Below, piece after piece: positions 52,638-61,364 of a stretch of DNA of 64,000 bases (within the stretch, counting starts at the first letter, position 1; each line of letters opens with the position of its first letter). The stretch comes from Flavobacteriaceae bacterium (GTDB taxonomy: Bacteria > Bacteroidota > Bacteroidia > Flavobacteriales > Flavobacteriaceae): positions 149,673 through 213,672 of the forward strand of contig NVXD01000003.1 in assembly GCA_002746415.1 (NCBI GenBank), in the 5' to 3' direction. The notes below the pieces were generated by a model. That model had not been told where the DNA came from. It did no database searches and worked only from the letters and a program-made list of their open reading frames with translations. The translations under genes were made by a program, and so were the position numbers.

Positions 52638-55287
52638 AAATCAACTTATACTTTCAGGAATACTTGTAGTTTGTATTTTGGGCTTTGGATTTACTCATAG
52701 TACAGGTTCAGGAAACAAAAACATGATAACTTGGGGTGAAAGGTCTCTTGTTTGGGAAGATTTTGAGCTTGTAAGACATCTAGAAGAGGATTATGTTGCA
52801 TCTATCTATTCAGGTATAACTTGCCCAGATTTAATCACTGATACTAACTCGATGGTATATGCTTATATGAACCCAAATCTATCTGAACGTCTAAGAGGTG
52901 AATATGATTCTGGAAATGTACTGGTTCATGAGCAATATCATTTTAACATCACAGAGTATTGTGCAAGGTTATTAAGAAAGGAAATTGTTCAAAAAGGATT
53001 AGGTGGGCTATCGCTAAAAATCATAAAGGAATTGAAATATAAATATTCTGAAAAACGAGATAGTTTACAAAATGTATATGACAGTATATCCAATCATAAT
53101 TCAAAATGGGAAGAGCAAAGATTTTGGGAACTGCAAATTGATGACTGGCTTAAACAAACTGCGTACTACGAAAACGAAGATATTTATGGTTATTATGATT
53201 TTACTGAGAACCGCACTCAATTCTTCCGTAATATCTATTCCACTCACACTCAAAAAATCCTGATGTCTTACCCCGTTGGAGAAAAAGACGTTAAATATGG
53301 TCATACTTATGAGATAATCTATACCAACCATACAGAAAAACTAATTAAATTTTACAAAAACGGTATACTCACCAATGGGGGCCATTTTAATACTGCAATT
53401 ACCAAAATTATTGAAAAAGAAAATGGAATTTTTGAAAGGCATTATTTAAATCCTGATGAAACTTACAACACCAAGTTGGGCTACTGTTTGCGGAAAAATT
53501 ATATCAATGAGGAGCAAGAGCAAACCGTACATTATTATAATGAGAAGCAGGAAAGGGTCAAAAGAAATTCCATATACGAAACAAAATGGAAGTACAACAC
53601 TAAGGAGAATTCCTATTATGCTACTTTTACCAATAAGGCAGGGAAAGTTGTCTCAAACAACGAAGGTATTTATCACAAGAAAAGAGTTCTTGACACCCTA
53701 GAAAGAACCATCCTTTTTGAAAACCTTGACAAGTATTTCAGGTTAAAAAATAATGCCGATTTCATTGCCAAGTGGGAGTTAACCTTTAATGAAAAGCATA
53801 AAAAAACTAAGTATCGCTTGTATGATGAAAATGGTGACTTCGCATTTCATTTAGAAGATTACTGTTTGACTTACGACTATGATGAGAGGGGCAATACGAG
53901 CAGGGTTACCTCCATAGATGAAAATGAGAAGATTACCTATGACAATAATGGAGCCGCCATTTATGAGTATACCTATGACCTTTTTGATAGAAACACTATA
54001 GTAAAAAGATTTAATAAGGACCATTTGCCAATTATAGGCAATGATGATTATTCTCAACATGTAAAGGAATATGACTCCTTAGGACGAATTCAATTTGAAG
54101 CCTTTTATTATCCTGGTTACGTCCTAAAATACAATGATGATTTATGGGGTGCTTCAAAATATATGTATGAGGCCGACAGTGTTATTATAGAACAAAATAT
54201 TGACGCGTATGGGGATTTGAAATTAAATGAAAATAAAATTGCCAGCATTAAAAAAAGACTAAATAAAAAAAAGGAAATTATATCAGAAATCTATTTTGAT
54301 AGTAACGGCAACTTTTCCAAAAACGAAGATGGTGTTGTAGAATATCGGTATAAGTATAATGATAAAGGAAGAAAAAAAGAATCAACTTCACATGACTCCT
54401 TGGGCAAACTTAAAGCGTTTGATGCAGATGTTGCCATTATCCGTTGGGAGTATGATACCTACGGATATAAATCAAAAACCACTTACTTCAATACAGAGAA
54501 TCAGCTAGCCATCACAGCGGATAGCGTCACCTACAATAAATACAAATATAATAGCAAGGGCCAATTATTGGAACGCACTAATTATGACGTAAATATGAAA
54601 CCCGCATTGATAGATGGGGTATTTAAAACCAAATTTGCAATAAATCAGGCAGGTCTTGATTCAATTCAATTTGAGTACAATATTTATGGTAAATTAAAAA
54701 AAGATGTAGCCATCATTAAATTCTTTTATAATAAATATGATAATAAAATAAAGACCGAATATTATAATGCCGCTCATAAAAGAATTAAAAATACAGATGG
54801 AATAAGTGCCGTCAAAATCATTTATAACGAACGACAGATTAGAATTAGGCATGAATTTTTGGCTGAAAACAACCAATTTACCAATAATCATCAAGGGGTG
54901 TCCATTAAAAAATGGAATCTAAATGAGTTAGGTCATACGATAACCTTCAGTAATTTTGAAAAGAATTCAAAGCCTGTTGTTGGAGCCAATGGGTACCATA
55001 TGGTTGCATACGAATGGGAATCTATGGGGGAGACTTCTCGAATTTCGAAATATAATACCGATTTGTCTTTGATGGAAGATGAGTACGGTACTGCGATATA
55101 CGAATATGATTTGCGTCCTTCTGGATTATATTCTGAAATCAAGAGGTTTAACCAAAATGAAAAACTTGCTGAAAACACCTTGGGTGTTGCAATTACTCAG
55201 TACACCCCATATCTTGATGGGCTATATTATTTGGACAAGGAATTAAACGCGGCTGGAGAGGCTGTAAACGATACAATTGCAAAATAA
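52627..55287 (+). CDS. Exported DUF922-like zinc-protease domain with long YD-like repeat tail
   Basis: An 886-residue protein from the ATG at 52627, which starts a signal-type helix; the longer frame only overlaps the DUF805 gene. Residues 35-130 match the DUF922 predicted protease pattern: a WxDF-type WGERSLVWEDFEL, then VHEQYHFNITEYCARLLRKE with the zinc motif HEQYH. From about 210 to the end it consists of degenerate 35-40-residue units with a Y-x-YD-x-x-G-x core and often YFN or RFN (YEYTYDLFDRNT, IRWEYDTYGYKS, YKYNSKGQLLERTNYD), resembling YD/RHS-type beta repeats. It could be a cell-surface protease with a large adhesive tail. No toxin domain is apparent at the C-terminus. Confidence 0.7.
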   Translation: MKVRNQLILSGILVVCILGFGFTHSTGSGNKNMITWGERSLVWEDFELVRHLEEDYVASIYSGITCPDLITDTNSMVYAYMNPNLSERLRGEYDSGNVLVHEQYHFNITEYCARLLRKEIVQKGLGGLSLKIIKELKYKYSEKRDSLQNVYDSISNHNSKWEEQRFWELQIDDWLKQTAYYENEDIYGYYDFTENRTQFFRNIYSTHTQKILMSYPVGEKDVKYGHTYEIIYTNHTEKLIKFYKNGILTNGGHFNTAITKIIEKENGIFERHYLNPDETYNTKLGYCLRKNYINEEQEQTVHYYNEKQERVKRNSIYETKWKYNTKENSYYATFTNKAGKVVSNNEGIYHKKRVLDTLERTILFENLDKYFRLKNNADFIAKWELTFNEKHKKTKYRLYDENGDFAFHLEDYCLTYDYDERGNTSRVTSIDENEKITYDNNGAAIYEYTYDLFDRNTIVKRFNKDHLPIIGNDDYSQHVKEYDSLGRIQFEAFYYPGYVLKYNDDLWGASKYMYEADSVIIEQNIDAYGDLKLNENKIASIKKRLNKKKEIISEIYFDSNGNFSKNEDGVVEYRYKYNDKGRKKESTSHDSLGKLKAFDADVAIIRWEYDTYGYKSKTTYFNTENQLAITADSVTYNKYKYNSKGQLLERTNYDVNMKPALIDGVFKTKFAINQAGLDSIQFEYNIYGKLKKDVAIIKFFYNKYDNKIKTEYYNAAHKRIKNTDGISAVKIIYNERQIRIRHEFLAENNQFTNNHQGVSIKKWNLNELGHTITFSNFEKNSKPVVGANGYHMVAYEWESMGETSRISKYNTDLSLMEDEYGTAIYEYDLRPSGLYSEIKRFNQNEKLAENTLGVAITQYTPYLDGLYYLDKELNAAGEAVNDTIAK

Positions 55288-55394
55288 AAATCTTCTCAAC
55301 TTGTTGCTTTACAAATTATTATAATGCCTTCATTTTATCAGGAGGCAGCAATTTACTTGGCTAAAAAAAAAAGGAATTTATGTTCATCAAACTA

Positions 55395-56246
55395 TCAAAT
55401 ACCCTGAAACTGCTGCCTATAAAACTTAGGTGACAGCTGCTTGTATCGTTTAAATTGTCTGTGATAGAAAGATAAGTTGTTAAAACCAGATGCATATCCA
55501 ATTTCAGAAATGGATAGGTCAGTTTCAATAAGCATTTTGCTGGCAAAGGTCACTTTATATTCATTGAGGTAGTTGGTAAAGGTCTTGTCAAAAGTCTTTT
55601 TAAAAAAACGGCAAAAGGCCTCCTTGCTCAACGAAAGTTCTTTTGATATTGCTTCAAGTGAGCACTGATTATGAATGTTATCTCTAATGTAATTGTTGAT
55701 CAAATTAACACGGTAACTCTGCTTGGGCGATAGTGCTTTCCCAAAACCCGGACCGGCCAGTAGTTCCATAGTACTCTTGGTGGCAAGGGTATTCAAAATA
55801 TCCAAGAAGCTCATCAACCGCTGGAAAGGATTCTGATTAATTAGTTTGATAAACGAAGCTTCAAGTGACATAGCCGTTTTTAAATCAAAGAAAATACCAC
55901 GAGTCGATTTCAATAACATATCCCTCACAGCAGCCAACTCGGGCTTGTCCAACCAATCATTTAGTAGTGCTTCGTTCCATTGAATTACAACTGATTTTGC
56001 ATTTTCACCAGTATTATCAATAGTTTTCCAGGCATGCGGTAAATTTTTCCCAACGAGTACCAAATCGCCTTTCCCAAACAAGTGCATGGAATCACCAATA
56101 TAACGTATCCCTGAGCTCTGTAAATTGTATACGAGTTCATATTGAGGGTGACAATGCCATACAGCTTCGAATTCCTTTTCCTCAAAAATCCGAGCCCTAA
56201 AGGAACTTCCCGGAGATGTAGTTACTTCTCTTAAATGAGCTTTCAT
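55395..56246 (-). CDS. AraC-family regulator with cupin sensor domain
   Basis: A 283-residue regulator. The N-terminal cupin (about 10-95) has WHCHPQYELVYNLQSSGI and LVLVGKNLPHAWK. The C-terminal double helix-turn-helix (about 180-280) has SLEAISKELSLSKEAFCRFF and ISEIGYASGFNNLSFYHRQF. The architecture is that of sugar-responsive AraC regulators. It is divergent from the zinc dehydrogenase gene across a 347-bp region with two inverted repeats near its own start, so both genes are likely targets. Confidence 0.92.
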   Translation of the reverse strand: MKAHLREVTTSPGSSFRARIFEEKEFEAVWHCHPQYELVYNLQSSGIRYIGDSMHLFGKGDLVLVGKNLPHAWKTIDNTGENAKSVVIQWNEALLNDWLDKPELAAVRDMLLKSTRGIFFDLKTAMSLEASFIKLINQNPFQRLMSFLDILNTLATKSTMELLAGPGFGKALSPKQSYRVNLINNYIRDNIHNQCSLEAISKELSLSKEAFCRFFKKTFDKTFTNYLNEYKVTFASKMLIETDLSISEIGYASGFNNLSFYHRQFKRYKQLSPKFYRQQFQGI

Positions 56247-56287
56247 AATTGGTTTTTAATTCTATACTTAAGGACAATACTTCACAA

Positions 56288-56341
56288 TTTTACTAAAAAT
56301 ATTAGTAAAAACATCAATATTGTACATAAAATGGACAATAT
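56288..56341. promoter_or_regulatory. Two inverted repeats upstream of the AraC gene
   Basis: The first is a perfect repeat of 9-bp arms, TTTTACTAA and TTAGTAAAA, around 5 bp (56288-56310). The second has 11-bp arms, ATATTGTACAT and ATGGACAATAT, with one mismatch around 3 bp (56317-56341). They lie 42-95 bp ahead of the AraC start and are good candidates for autoregulatory binding sites. The rest of the gap to 56593 holds nothing I can name. Confidence 0.55.
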
Positions 56342-56593
56342 GCTGTATATAATGTACTCCTGCATAGTTGAACTTTGTATGTGCCTTGGAGTATAGACCA
56401 AAGCAACACATCAGAACGCATCAGAATGGTTATGTGATAAAAAATATAGAATTTGTTTCTAATATTGAAATAGTTGAAATCATGAACTGAAAATCTATTT
56501 GAGAGCTAAAACACAGGTTTACTGTCATTTATATTTCAGAATGACTACATTAATAAAATTATAAAAAGTATCAATTAAAATTATATAGAGCTT

Positions 56594-57649
56594 ATGAAAT
56601 CAATGTATGCAGCTGTTTTAGAGGAATATAACCAGTTTCAATGGAAAGAAGTAGCCTATCCAACGATGGGTGATGATGAAGTCATTGTAAAGATTGCGTA
56701 TGCTAGTATTTGTGGAAGTGACCAGCACATTTTTTTGGGGGAATTTCACCCAAGAACCCCTATCCCTTTTACACCTGGACATGAATTTGCAGGGCATGTG
56801 ATTAGCAAAGGACCCAATATCAAAAATCTAGAAGTAGGAGACCTTGTTGCCATTGATCCTATTATTTGGTGTGGTGATTGCCCCGCTTGTGAGCGCGAAC
56901 ATTATCCAGCCTGTACTTCCTTAAAACTAATAGGAGTTGATATGGATGGCGGTTTTGCCCAATACCTCAACGTTAAGGAAGCTAACCTGTACAAAGTCAA
57001 TTCTAACGTACCTCCAGCACATGCTGCTCTAATTGAATTATATGGCATTGGATACCATTCTTGTAACCGTGCTAGCGTTCAAGAGGGAGATTCGGTTGTG
57101 ATTTGGGGTGCAGGTAAAGTAGGCCATGCAGTGTTGCAAGCGGTGAAAACAAAAACAACTGGACAGGTGTATATTGTAGATATTCTTTCTAAGCGACTTC
57201 AACTTGCAAAAGATACTTATGAAGACATCCATATCATTAATACTGCCAAAGAAGATCCTGTAGCACGTATTATGGAACTCACAAATGGCAAAGGTGTAGA
57301 CGTCGCCATTGAAGCTGTTGGGCATTATGTAGAAGTTGAAGGAAAGCTGAATCCTGTTCGTAGTTGCATACAAAGTATCCGTGGTGCTGGTACAGTCTGT
57401 GTTCTAGGTCTGGGCAATGAACCCGTACCGCTTTTGATGAAAGAACTTATTTGGAAAGAGGCAAAACTAGTGGCTTCTCGTGTCAGTCATGGTGAATTTA
57501 CTGAAGCCATTGACAACCTTGAGAAAAATCTCTTGAAACCAGAGGCAATGATTACGGATACACTGGAGCCAAAAGATATTCAAAAAGGGTTTGAAATGTT
57601 GGAAGAGGATCCAGACAATCATTTAAAAATGATGCTAAAATTCACGTAG
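56594..57649 (+). CDS. Zinc-dependent medium-chain dehydrogenase
   Basis: A 351-residue MDR-family alcohol/polyol dehydrogenase. The catalytic zinc site has C40 (SICGSDQH) and H63/E64 (PGHEFAGH). The structural zinc has four cysteines (C93, C96, C99, C107). The Rossmann motif is VVIWGAGKVGHAV, followed by an Asp (VDILSKR) that indicates NAD rather than NADP. The closest groups are sorbitol, threonine or galactitol dehydrogenases. Its position opposite a cupin-AraC regulator suggests oxidation of a sugar alcohol or related inducer. Confidence 0.92.
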   Translation: MKSMYAAVLEEYNQFQWKEVAYPTMGDDEVIVKIAYASICGSDQHIFLGEFHPRTPIPFTPGHEFAGHVISKGPNIKNLEVGDLVAIDPIIWCGDCPACEREHYPACTSLKLIGVDMDGGFAQYLNVKEANLYKVNSNVPPAHAALIELYGIGYHSCNRASVQEGDSVVIWGAGKVGHAVLQAVKTKTTGQVYIVDILSKRLQLAKDTYEDIHIINTAKEDPVARIMELTNGKGVDVAIEAVGHYVEVEGKLNPVRSCIQSIRGAGTVCVLGLGNEPVPLLMKELIWKEAKLVASRVSHGEFTEAIDNLEKNLLKPEAMITDTLEPKDIQKGFEMLEEDPDNHLKMMLKFT

Positions 57650-57832
57650 AAAAAGAGATCAGTATTAAAAGGTAATCTCAAATATATAGTTCAAACAAAT
57701 TGGAAAGTGATACATGGGCATGTGTAGGCACGGCTTGTATTGACCACTTGCTTAAAACAGGGGGGGCGGTTTTGTTCCTCAATACCTTTTCGGCTTTGTT
57801 ATACCTAAACAAATCGCTTAACTTTGGACTGC

Positions 57833-58885
57833 ATGATTTCAGACATCGTCCTTTTTATTATAGTAATACAAAGCATCTTATTTGCCTTTGTACTTTTTAC
57901 GCACAAAGGACCCAAGCAGATCAGTAATAGGCTATTAGCTGTTTTCTTGCTGGTTATTGGTGCACAGTTTAGCACCCTTTTAATGCTCTCCTTTAACATC
58001 TACCCTAAGGTTTTTCAGCCCATCATGTGCGTTTTTGGCCTGGCTTATGGTCCCTTGTTTTATCTCTATACCCTATCAGTACTATACGCTTATTTTGATC
58101 TGAAGGGCAAACATTTTTGGCATTTTGCACCAGCCCTTATGTTCTTACTTGCGGCATTAATGGGATACTCCGTTTGTGGCACCCTAGGTCATTTACTCTA
58201 TCCCAGTCTTCTTATATATCTGATGCTCTCCATGCTGAAGATCAAAGAGTTTACCCGCATTGTTAAAAGTACACAGTCCATGAATCGAAAAACCGATTTA
58301 AAATGGCTGCAATGGACCTTGGTTATTTTTTCTTTTGCCTTTTTCTTTGATATCATCAACCAGTTCATTTTGGAGATAAGCATTTTTAGCGATGCCCCAA
58401 TTACGCATTTCATTATATTATTTTTAATTCTGTGGATGTTCTACAAAGGCCTAAAACAACCCCATATTTTTATTGGAGTTTCCCCTTCTGATGCCCTCTT
58501 GGTTACTAAAAATCAGCCACCCATGGAGGAAGCCGTTGAAGAGGTGCAACCCGAATTAGACCACATTAAAAAATTCCTAGAGACCGAAAAACCATTTACA
58601 AATGCCGACCTCTCCCTAAATCAACTTGCTGATGCCTTGGATATGCCAGCAAGGCGATTGTCTACTTTAATCAATCAATATTTTCAGATGAATTTTATGT
58701 CGTTCATTAATGACCATAGGATTGCAATGGCCAAAAATCGACTCCAAAACCCAATAGATGCTTCAGAAACCATATTGGAGGTCATGTATGCGGTAGGCTT
58801 TAATTCAAAATCTTCATTTTATACCCTTTTTAAAAAGAAAACAGGGCTCACACCAACGCAGTTTAAGAAGGAGCATTCAAAATAA
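57833..58885 (+). CDS. AraC-family regulator with N-terminal membrane domain
   Basis: A 350-residue protein starting at the ATG at 57833; the longest frame begins at TTG three codons earlier. Seven hydrophobic segments occupy residues 1-210, followed by a linker with a Pro/Glu-rich stretch. The AraC DNA-binding domain (about 255-350) has LSLNQLADALDMPARRLSTL and LEVMYAVGFNSKSSFYTLF. Same architecture as the regulator near 28 kb. The amidohydrolase gene lies 160 bp downstream on the same strand and is a plausible target. Confidence 0.9.
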   Translation: MISDIVLFIIVIQSILFAFVLFTHKGPKQISNRLLAVFLLVIGAQFSTLLMLSFNIYPKVFQPIMCVFGLAYGPLFYLYTLSVLYAYFDLKGKHFWHFAPALMFLLAALMGYSVCGTLGHLLYPSLLIYLMLSMLKIKEFTRIVKSTQSMNRKTDLKWLQWTLVIFSFAFFFDIINQFILEISIFSDAPITHFIILFLILWMFYKGLKQPHIFIGVSPSDALLVTKNQPPMEEAVEEVQPELDHIKKFLETEKPFTNADLSLNQLADALDMPARRLSTLINQYFQMNFMSFINDHRIAMAKNRLQNPIDASETILEVMYAVGFNSKSSFYTLFKKKTGLTPTQFKKEHSK

Positions 58886-59045
58886 GACAGTTCACTTTTA
58901 TGCTTTCCTAAATGCGAACTCATTTTTTAGCAAAAAACTAGTTCGGAAACACGAATACAAACTTCCAAGAGTATTGTAGTGCTTTAATTTGTCCTGTCTT
59001 AAAAGGACCGATGCTTTAATTGTTAACGCTACTAAATTTCCAAAA

Positions 59046-60482
59046 ATGAAATTGTTTTTAAAAATATTACGAAAAATAGCTGTGGTATTGGGATACCTCT
59101 TGTCTGTAATCCTAGTAACTTTAGTTTGTGCCATGCTGTTTTCTAGAAAGGATTATGGCAATCCAGAAACCCCAATAGGGGAGCAAATGAGCAAAATGGC
59201 TTTTTCTAATGTCAACCTTATTAGTATGGAAGAAGGCCAGGAAGAGGTAGCACGGCATGTGTCGGTTTTAATAGATAATGGAACCATAAGTCAAATCATC
59301 CCCGATTCCATAACCATCCCTTCTGCCTACAACACCATTGATGCAGAAGGTAAATACTTGATGCCCGGCTTAATAGACATGCATACCCATATTTTTGACC
59401 GTTCTGATTTGGCCATATATCTAGCCCATGGCGTTACGACGGTTAGAAATATGATGGGCCTACCCATGCATTTGCGATGGCGGCAACAGCTAGCAGCAAA
59501 TGAATATCCGGGGGCAAGGCTTATAACAGCATCCCCAACTATAAATTCAGGCGGAAATGGGGGTCCTTTTCATAAAAATGTGGCAAATGCGACCGAGGCC
59601 ATAGCAGCCGTTAAAGCATATGCAGAAAAAGGTTATGACCTTATAAAAATCTATGATGGCTTAAATGAAGAGCAGTTTCTAGCGATTATGGAGGAAGCAA
59701 AACGGAATAATGTATATGTTGCAGGGCACCCTCCACACCAAATAGATTTGGATGTTTTACTGCAATCGGACATTAGATCTTTTGAGCACGTAGAAGAAAT
59801 TGTTCAGGGCATGATGGCCTACAAATTAGATACGGTCCTTGGCAGGAGCATTGCCAAAAAACTAAAAAGTCATGATTCCCGTGTCACCATCACCTTAGCA
59901 CCCTTTCATAATATTTACAAAGCCACCACAGAGGGGGAAGCTTTTTTGGAGAACATTCCTAAGGAAAATATTAACCCATTTATACGGTTTATTGGTGAAA
60001 AACAAATGGCAGAATGGGTAGACAGCAATGCCGGAACCTTCAAATGGCATGTGGAAAAATACCAATGCATGTTAGATTTACTACGGATTTTACAAGAAGA
60101 ACAAGTAGCCCTATTATTGGGCACAGATACGGGCCCTAGTTTAACCATTCCGGGACTAAGCTTACATAAAGAAATTGAACTGCTATACAAAAATGGCATC
60201 CCTGCTTACGACATTCTTAAATCTGGTACGGTAAATGCCGCTAAGGCTTTGGGCAAGGAAAAGGAATTTGGAACCCTTGCAATAGGTAAAAAAGCAGAGC
60301 TTGTATTGGTCTCACAAAACCCTTTAACCAATTTAGCAAGCCTTAAAAACCCTGTGGGGGTTATGAGTAATGGCCTTTGGTATGACCAAGCCAGGATTGA
60401 GGAATTACGAACCTTGGGAAAAGACAAATCTAATATCTTCTTGACAGTAGGGCGGTTTTTAAACCATATGGTGAGTAAATAA
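59046..60482 (+). CDS. Membrane-anchored amidohydrolase (imidazolonepropionase-like)
   Basis: A 478-residue protein from the internal ATG at 59046, which begins a natural N-terminal anchor (about residues 8-32). The metal-dependent TIM barrel has H113/H115 (MPGLIDMHTHIF), a candidate bridging Lys in DLIKIYDGL, later His residues in AGHPPHQ and FEHVEEI, and the catalytic Asp in LLGTDTGPS. The closest relatives act on amides or dipeptides (prolidase/imidazolonepropionase-like, often Xaa-Pro or beta-aspartyl substrates). The catalytic domain should lie in the periplasm. The exact substrate is unknown. Confidence 0.9.
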   Translation: MKLFLKILRKIAVVLGYLLSVILVTLVCAMLFSRKDYGNPETPIGEQMSKMAFSNVNLISMEEGQEEVARHVSVLIDNGTISQIIPDSITIPSAYNTIDAEGKYLMPGLIDMHTHIFDRSDLAIYLAHGVTTVRNMMGLPMHLRWRQQLAANEYPGARLITASPTINSGGNGGPFHKNVANATEAIAAVKAYAEKGYDLIKIYDGLNEEQFLAIMEEAKRNNVYVAGHPPHQIDLDVLLQSDIRSFEHVEEIVQGMMAYKLDTVLGRSIAKKLKSHDSRVTITLAPFHNIYKATTEGEAFLENIPKENINPFIRFIGEKQMAEWVDSNAGTFKWHVEKYQCMLDLLRILQEEQVALLLGTDTGPSLTIPGLSLHKEIELLYKNGIPAYDILKSGTVNAAKALGKEKEFGTLAIGKKAELVLVSQNPLTNLASLKNPVGVMSNGLWYDQARIEELRTLGKDKSNIFLTVGRFLNHMVSK

Positions 60483-60547
60483 TAATTACTCTTTGCTTAA
60501 AATTTAAGATTTTGACTTCCTACAACTAGGATATAGCCTGTTGCTGC

Positions 60548-60670
60548 TTAAACTGCCCAATTTCTTCCAGCTTGACGTTCAGAGCTCCAAAACATTTTTT
60601 TCCAAAATGGACGTAGATATTTTGCCCATTCACCACTAGAAGTCAGCATTCTTTTCTTACCGGAACCCAA
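60548..60670 (-). CDS. Small basic Trp-rich peptide, copy 1
   Basis: A 40-residue ORF starting with TTG: LGSGKKRMLTSSGEWAKYLR, then PFWKKMFWSSERQAGRNWAV. A near-identical head occurs in copy 2 (62433-62580), where the start is ATG and the preceding bases are also similar. Net charge is strongly positive, with four Trp. It is preceded by a degenerate array element, in parallel with copy 2. The family is unknown to me; DNA-level conservation between the copies argues for a real unit. Confidence 0.5.
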   Translation of the reverse strand: MGSGKKRMLTSSGEWAKYLRPFWKKMFWSSERQAGRNWAV

Positions 60671-60682
60671 GATCTATATTTT

Positions 60683-60700
60683 ACGTTAATTTAAACTTCA
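60683..60700 (-). repeat. Array element, degenerate seventh copy
   Basis: On the minus strand TGAAGTTTAAATTAACGT, which keeps 13 of 16 core positions of AAAGTTCAAATAAACG. It starts at the stop codon of the 90-residue gene, as another copy does at 62618. Confidence 0.5.
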
Positions 60701-60970
60701 TTTTGGTTTCAAAAAGAAAATTAACCAGAAAAATGACCAAATCAAACCGACAGAATTAATTATCGTGAGAAAGCTATTTCTCCTGTTAGCTTTTAAATTC
60801 ATAAATGCCGGAATCAAAAGAAAATTTACTGATAGGCATATTGGTAACACTATAAGGCCAAAACCCATCGGACCACCTTTTTCCCAAAGAATAATGAAAG
60901 TACACCATAAGAAATAAGCGTTGACTAAAATAATTGATATCGATAACGCTTTGCTATAAGTAATTTTTAT
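60698..60970 (-). pseudogene. Small three-helix membrane protein lacking a standard start codon
   Basis: An open frame of 90 residues whose natural N-terminus (IKITYSKALSISIILVNAYF) starts with ATA where ATG is expected, with an in-frame stop three codons before it. Three hydrophobic stretches follow, including MGFGLIVLPICLSVNFLLIP and SVGLIWSFFWLIFFL. The only ATG in frame would discard the first helix. Either the start has mutated or ATA is used weakly. It is preceded by array element 60994-61011. Confidence 0.45.
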
Positions 60971-60993
60971 ACAGAATTATTGATGTTGGGACT

Positions 60994-61011
60994 ATCGTTT
61001 TATTGAACTTT
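60994..61011 (-). repeat. Array element
   Basis: Minus strand AAAGTTCAATAAAACGAT; differs from the consensus AAAGTTCAAATAAACGAT only at the centre (two positions). It overlaps the final codons of the 41-residue peptide. Confidence 0.75.
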
Positions 61012-61125
61012 TTGATAAATAGAAAAACCGACAAAGAATAATATTATCAGGATTGCCAGTATAACACCTAACTTTATATTTCCACTAATAAACTCAACAA
61101 ACCAATTAAGTAGTTCTTCAATCAT
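61000..61125 (-). CDS. 41-residue single-helix membrane peptide
   Basis: ATG at 61125 forms part of the upstream array element (AAACGATG). The peptide is MIEELLNWFVEFISGNIK, then a hydrophobic LGVILAILIILFFVGFSIY and a short QKVQ end inside the next element. One transmembrane helix is predicted. The precise fit between two elements, 130 bp apart, supports a cassette-like unit. No family recognised. Confidence 0.5.
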   Translation of the reverse strand: MIEELLNWFVEFISGNIKLGVILAILIILFFVGFSIYQKVQ

Positions 61126-61141
61126 CGTTTATTTGAACTTT
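61124..61141 (-). repeat. Array element
   Basis: Exact consensus AAAGTTCAAATAAACGAT on the minus strand. Its last two bases begin the start codon of the 41-residue peptide. Confidence 0.85.
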
Positions 61142-61151
61142 CAATTATTAG

Positions 61152-61364
61152 CTACTTTTCCGTTACTAGCTTGAGTGGGTATTTTTCATATCTAAAAACC
61201 TTAATTTCTTTCTCTAAATCTGAGTATCGCTCTTCAAACCTTTGAAAGTTTTGTGAATAGCCATAAGAACCTACTTTTTTGAGTCCTTCAATGATATTTA
61301 TTCTACCAAGACATTCAAAAATGATGTTTAAATTTAAGTAAGTCTTTATGTTCAACCGCATCAA
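61152..61364 (-). pseudogene. Probable headless gene fragment
   Basis: The frame runs from 61364 to 61152 (70 residues), but its first 15 or so codons overlap the end of the preceding 242-residue gene. The gene-like part starts only after that stop (ECLGRINIIEGLKKVGSYGY, then FEERYSDLEKEIKVF) and has no start codon of its own. It looks like the C-terminal remainder of a protein that lost its head by recombination. It could also be a short overlapping gene. Confidence 0.35.

Larger units (their letters stand above)
60483..61151 (-). other. Left end of the repeat-delimited small-gene array
   Basis: No gene longer than 100 residues lies here, but the minus strand holds three short ORFs (60548-60670, 60698-60970, 61000-61125) and three 18-bp elements, all listed separately. 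Together they form the left end of an array continuing to 63890. Confidence 0.65.

Noticed and set aside
52627..55287. RHS-type polymorphic toxin
   Set aside because: Repeats are YD-like, but there is no RHS core cleavage motif, no variable toxin tip and no immunity gene directly after it.
57700..57927. 75-residue plus-strand ORF before the membrane AraC gene
   Set aside because: It overlaps the start of the AraC gene in another frame and has no gene-like features.
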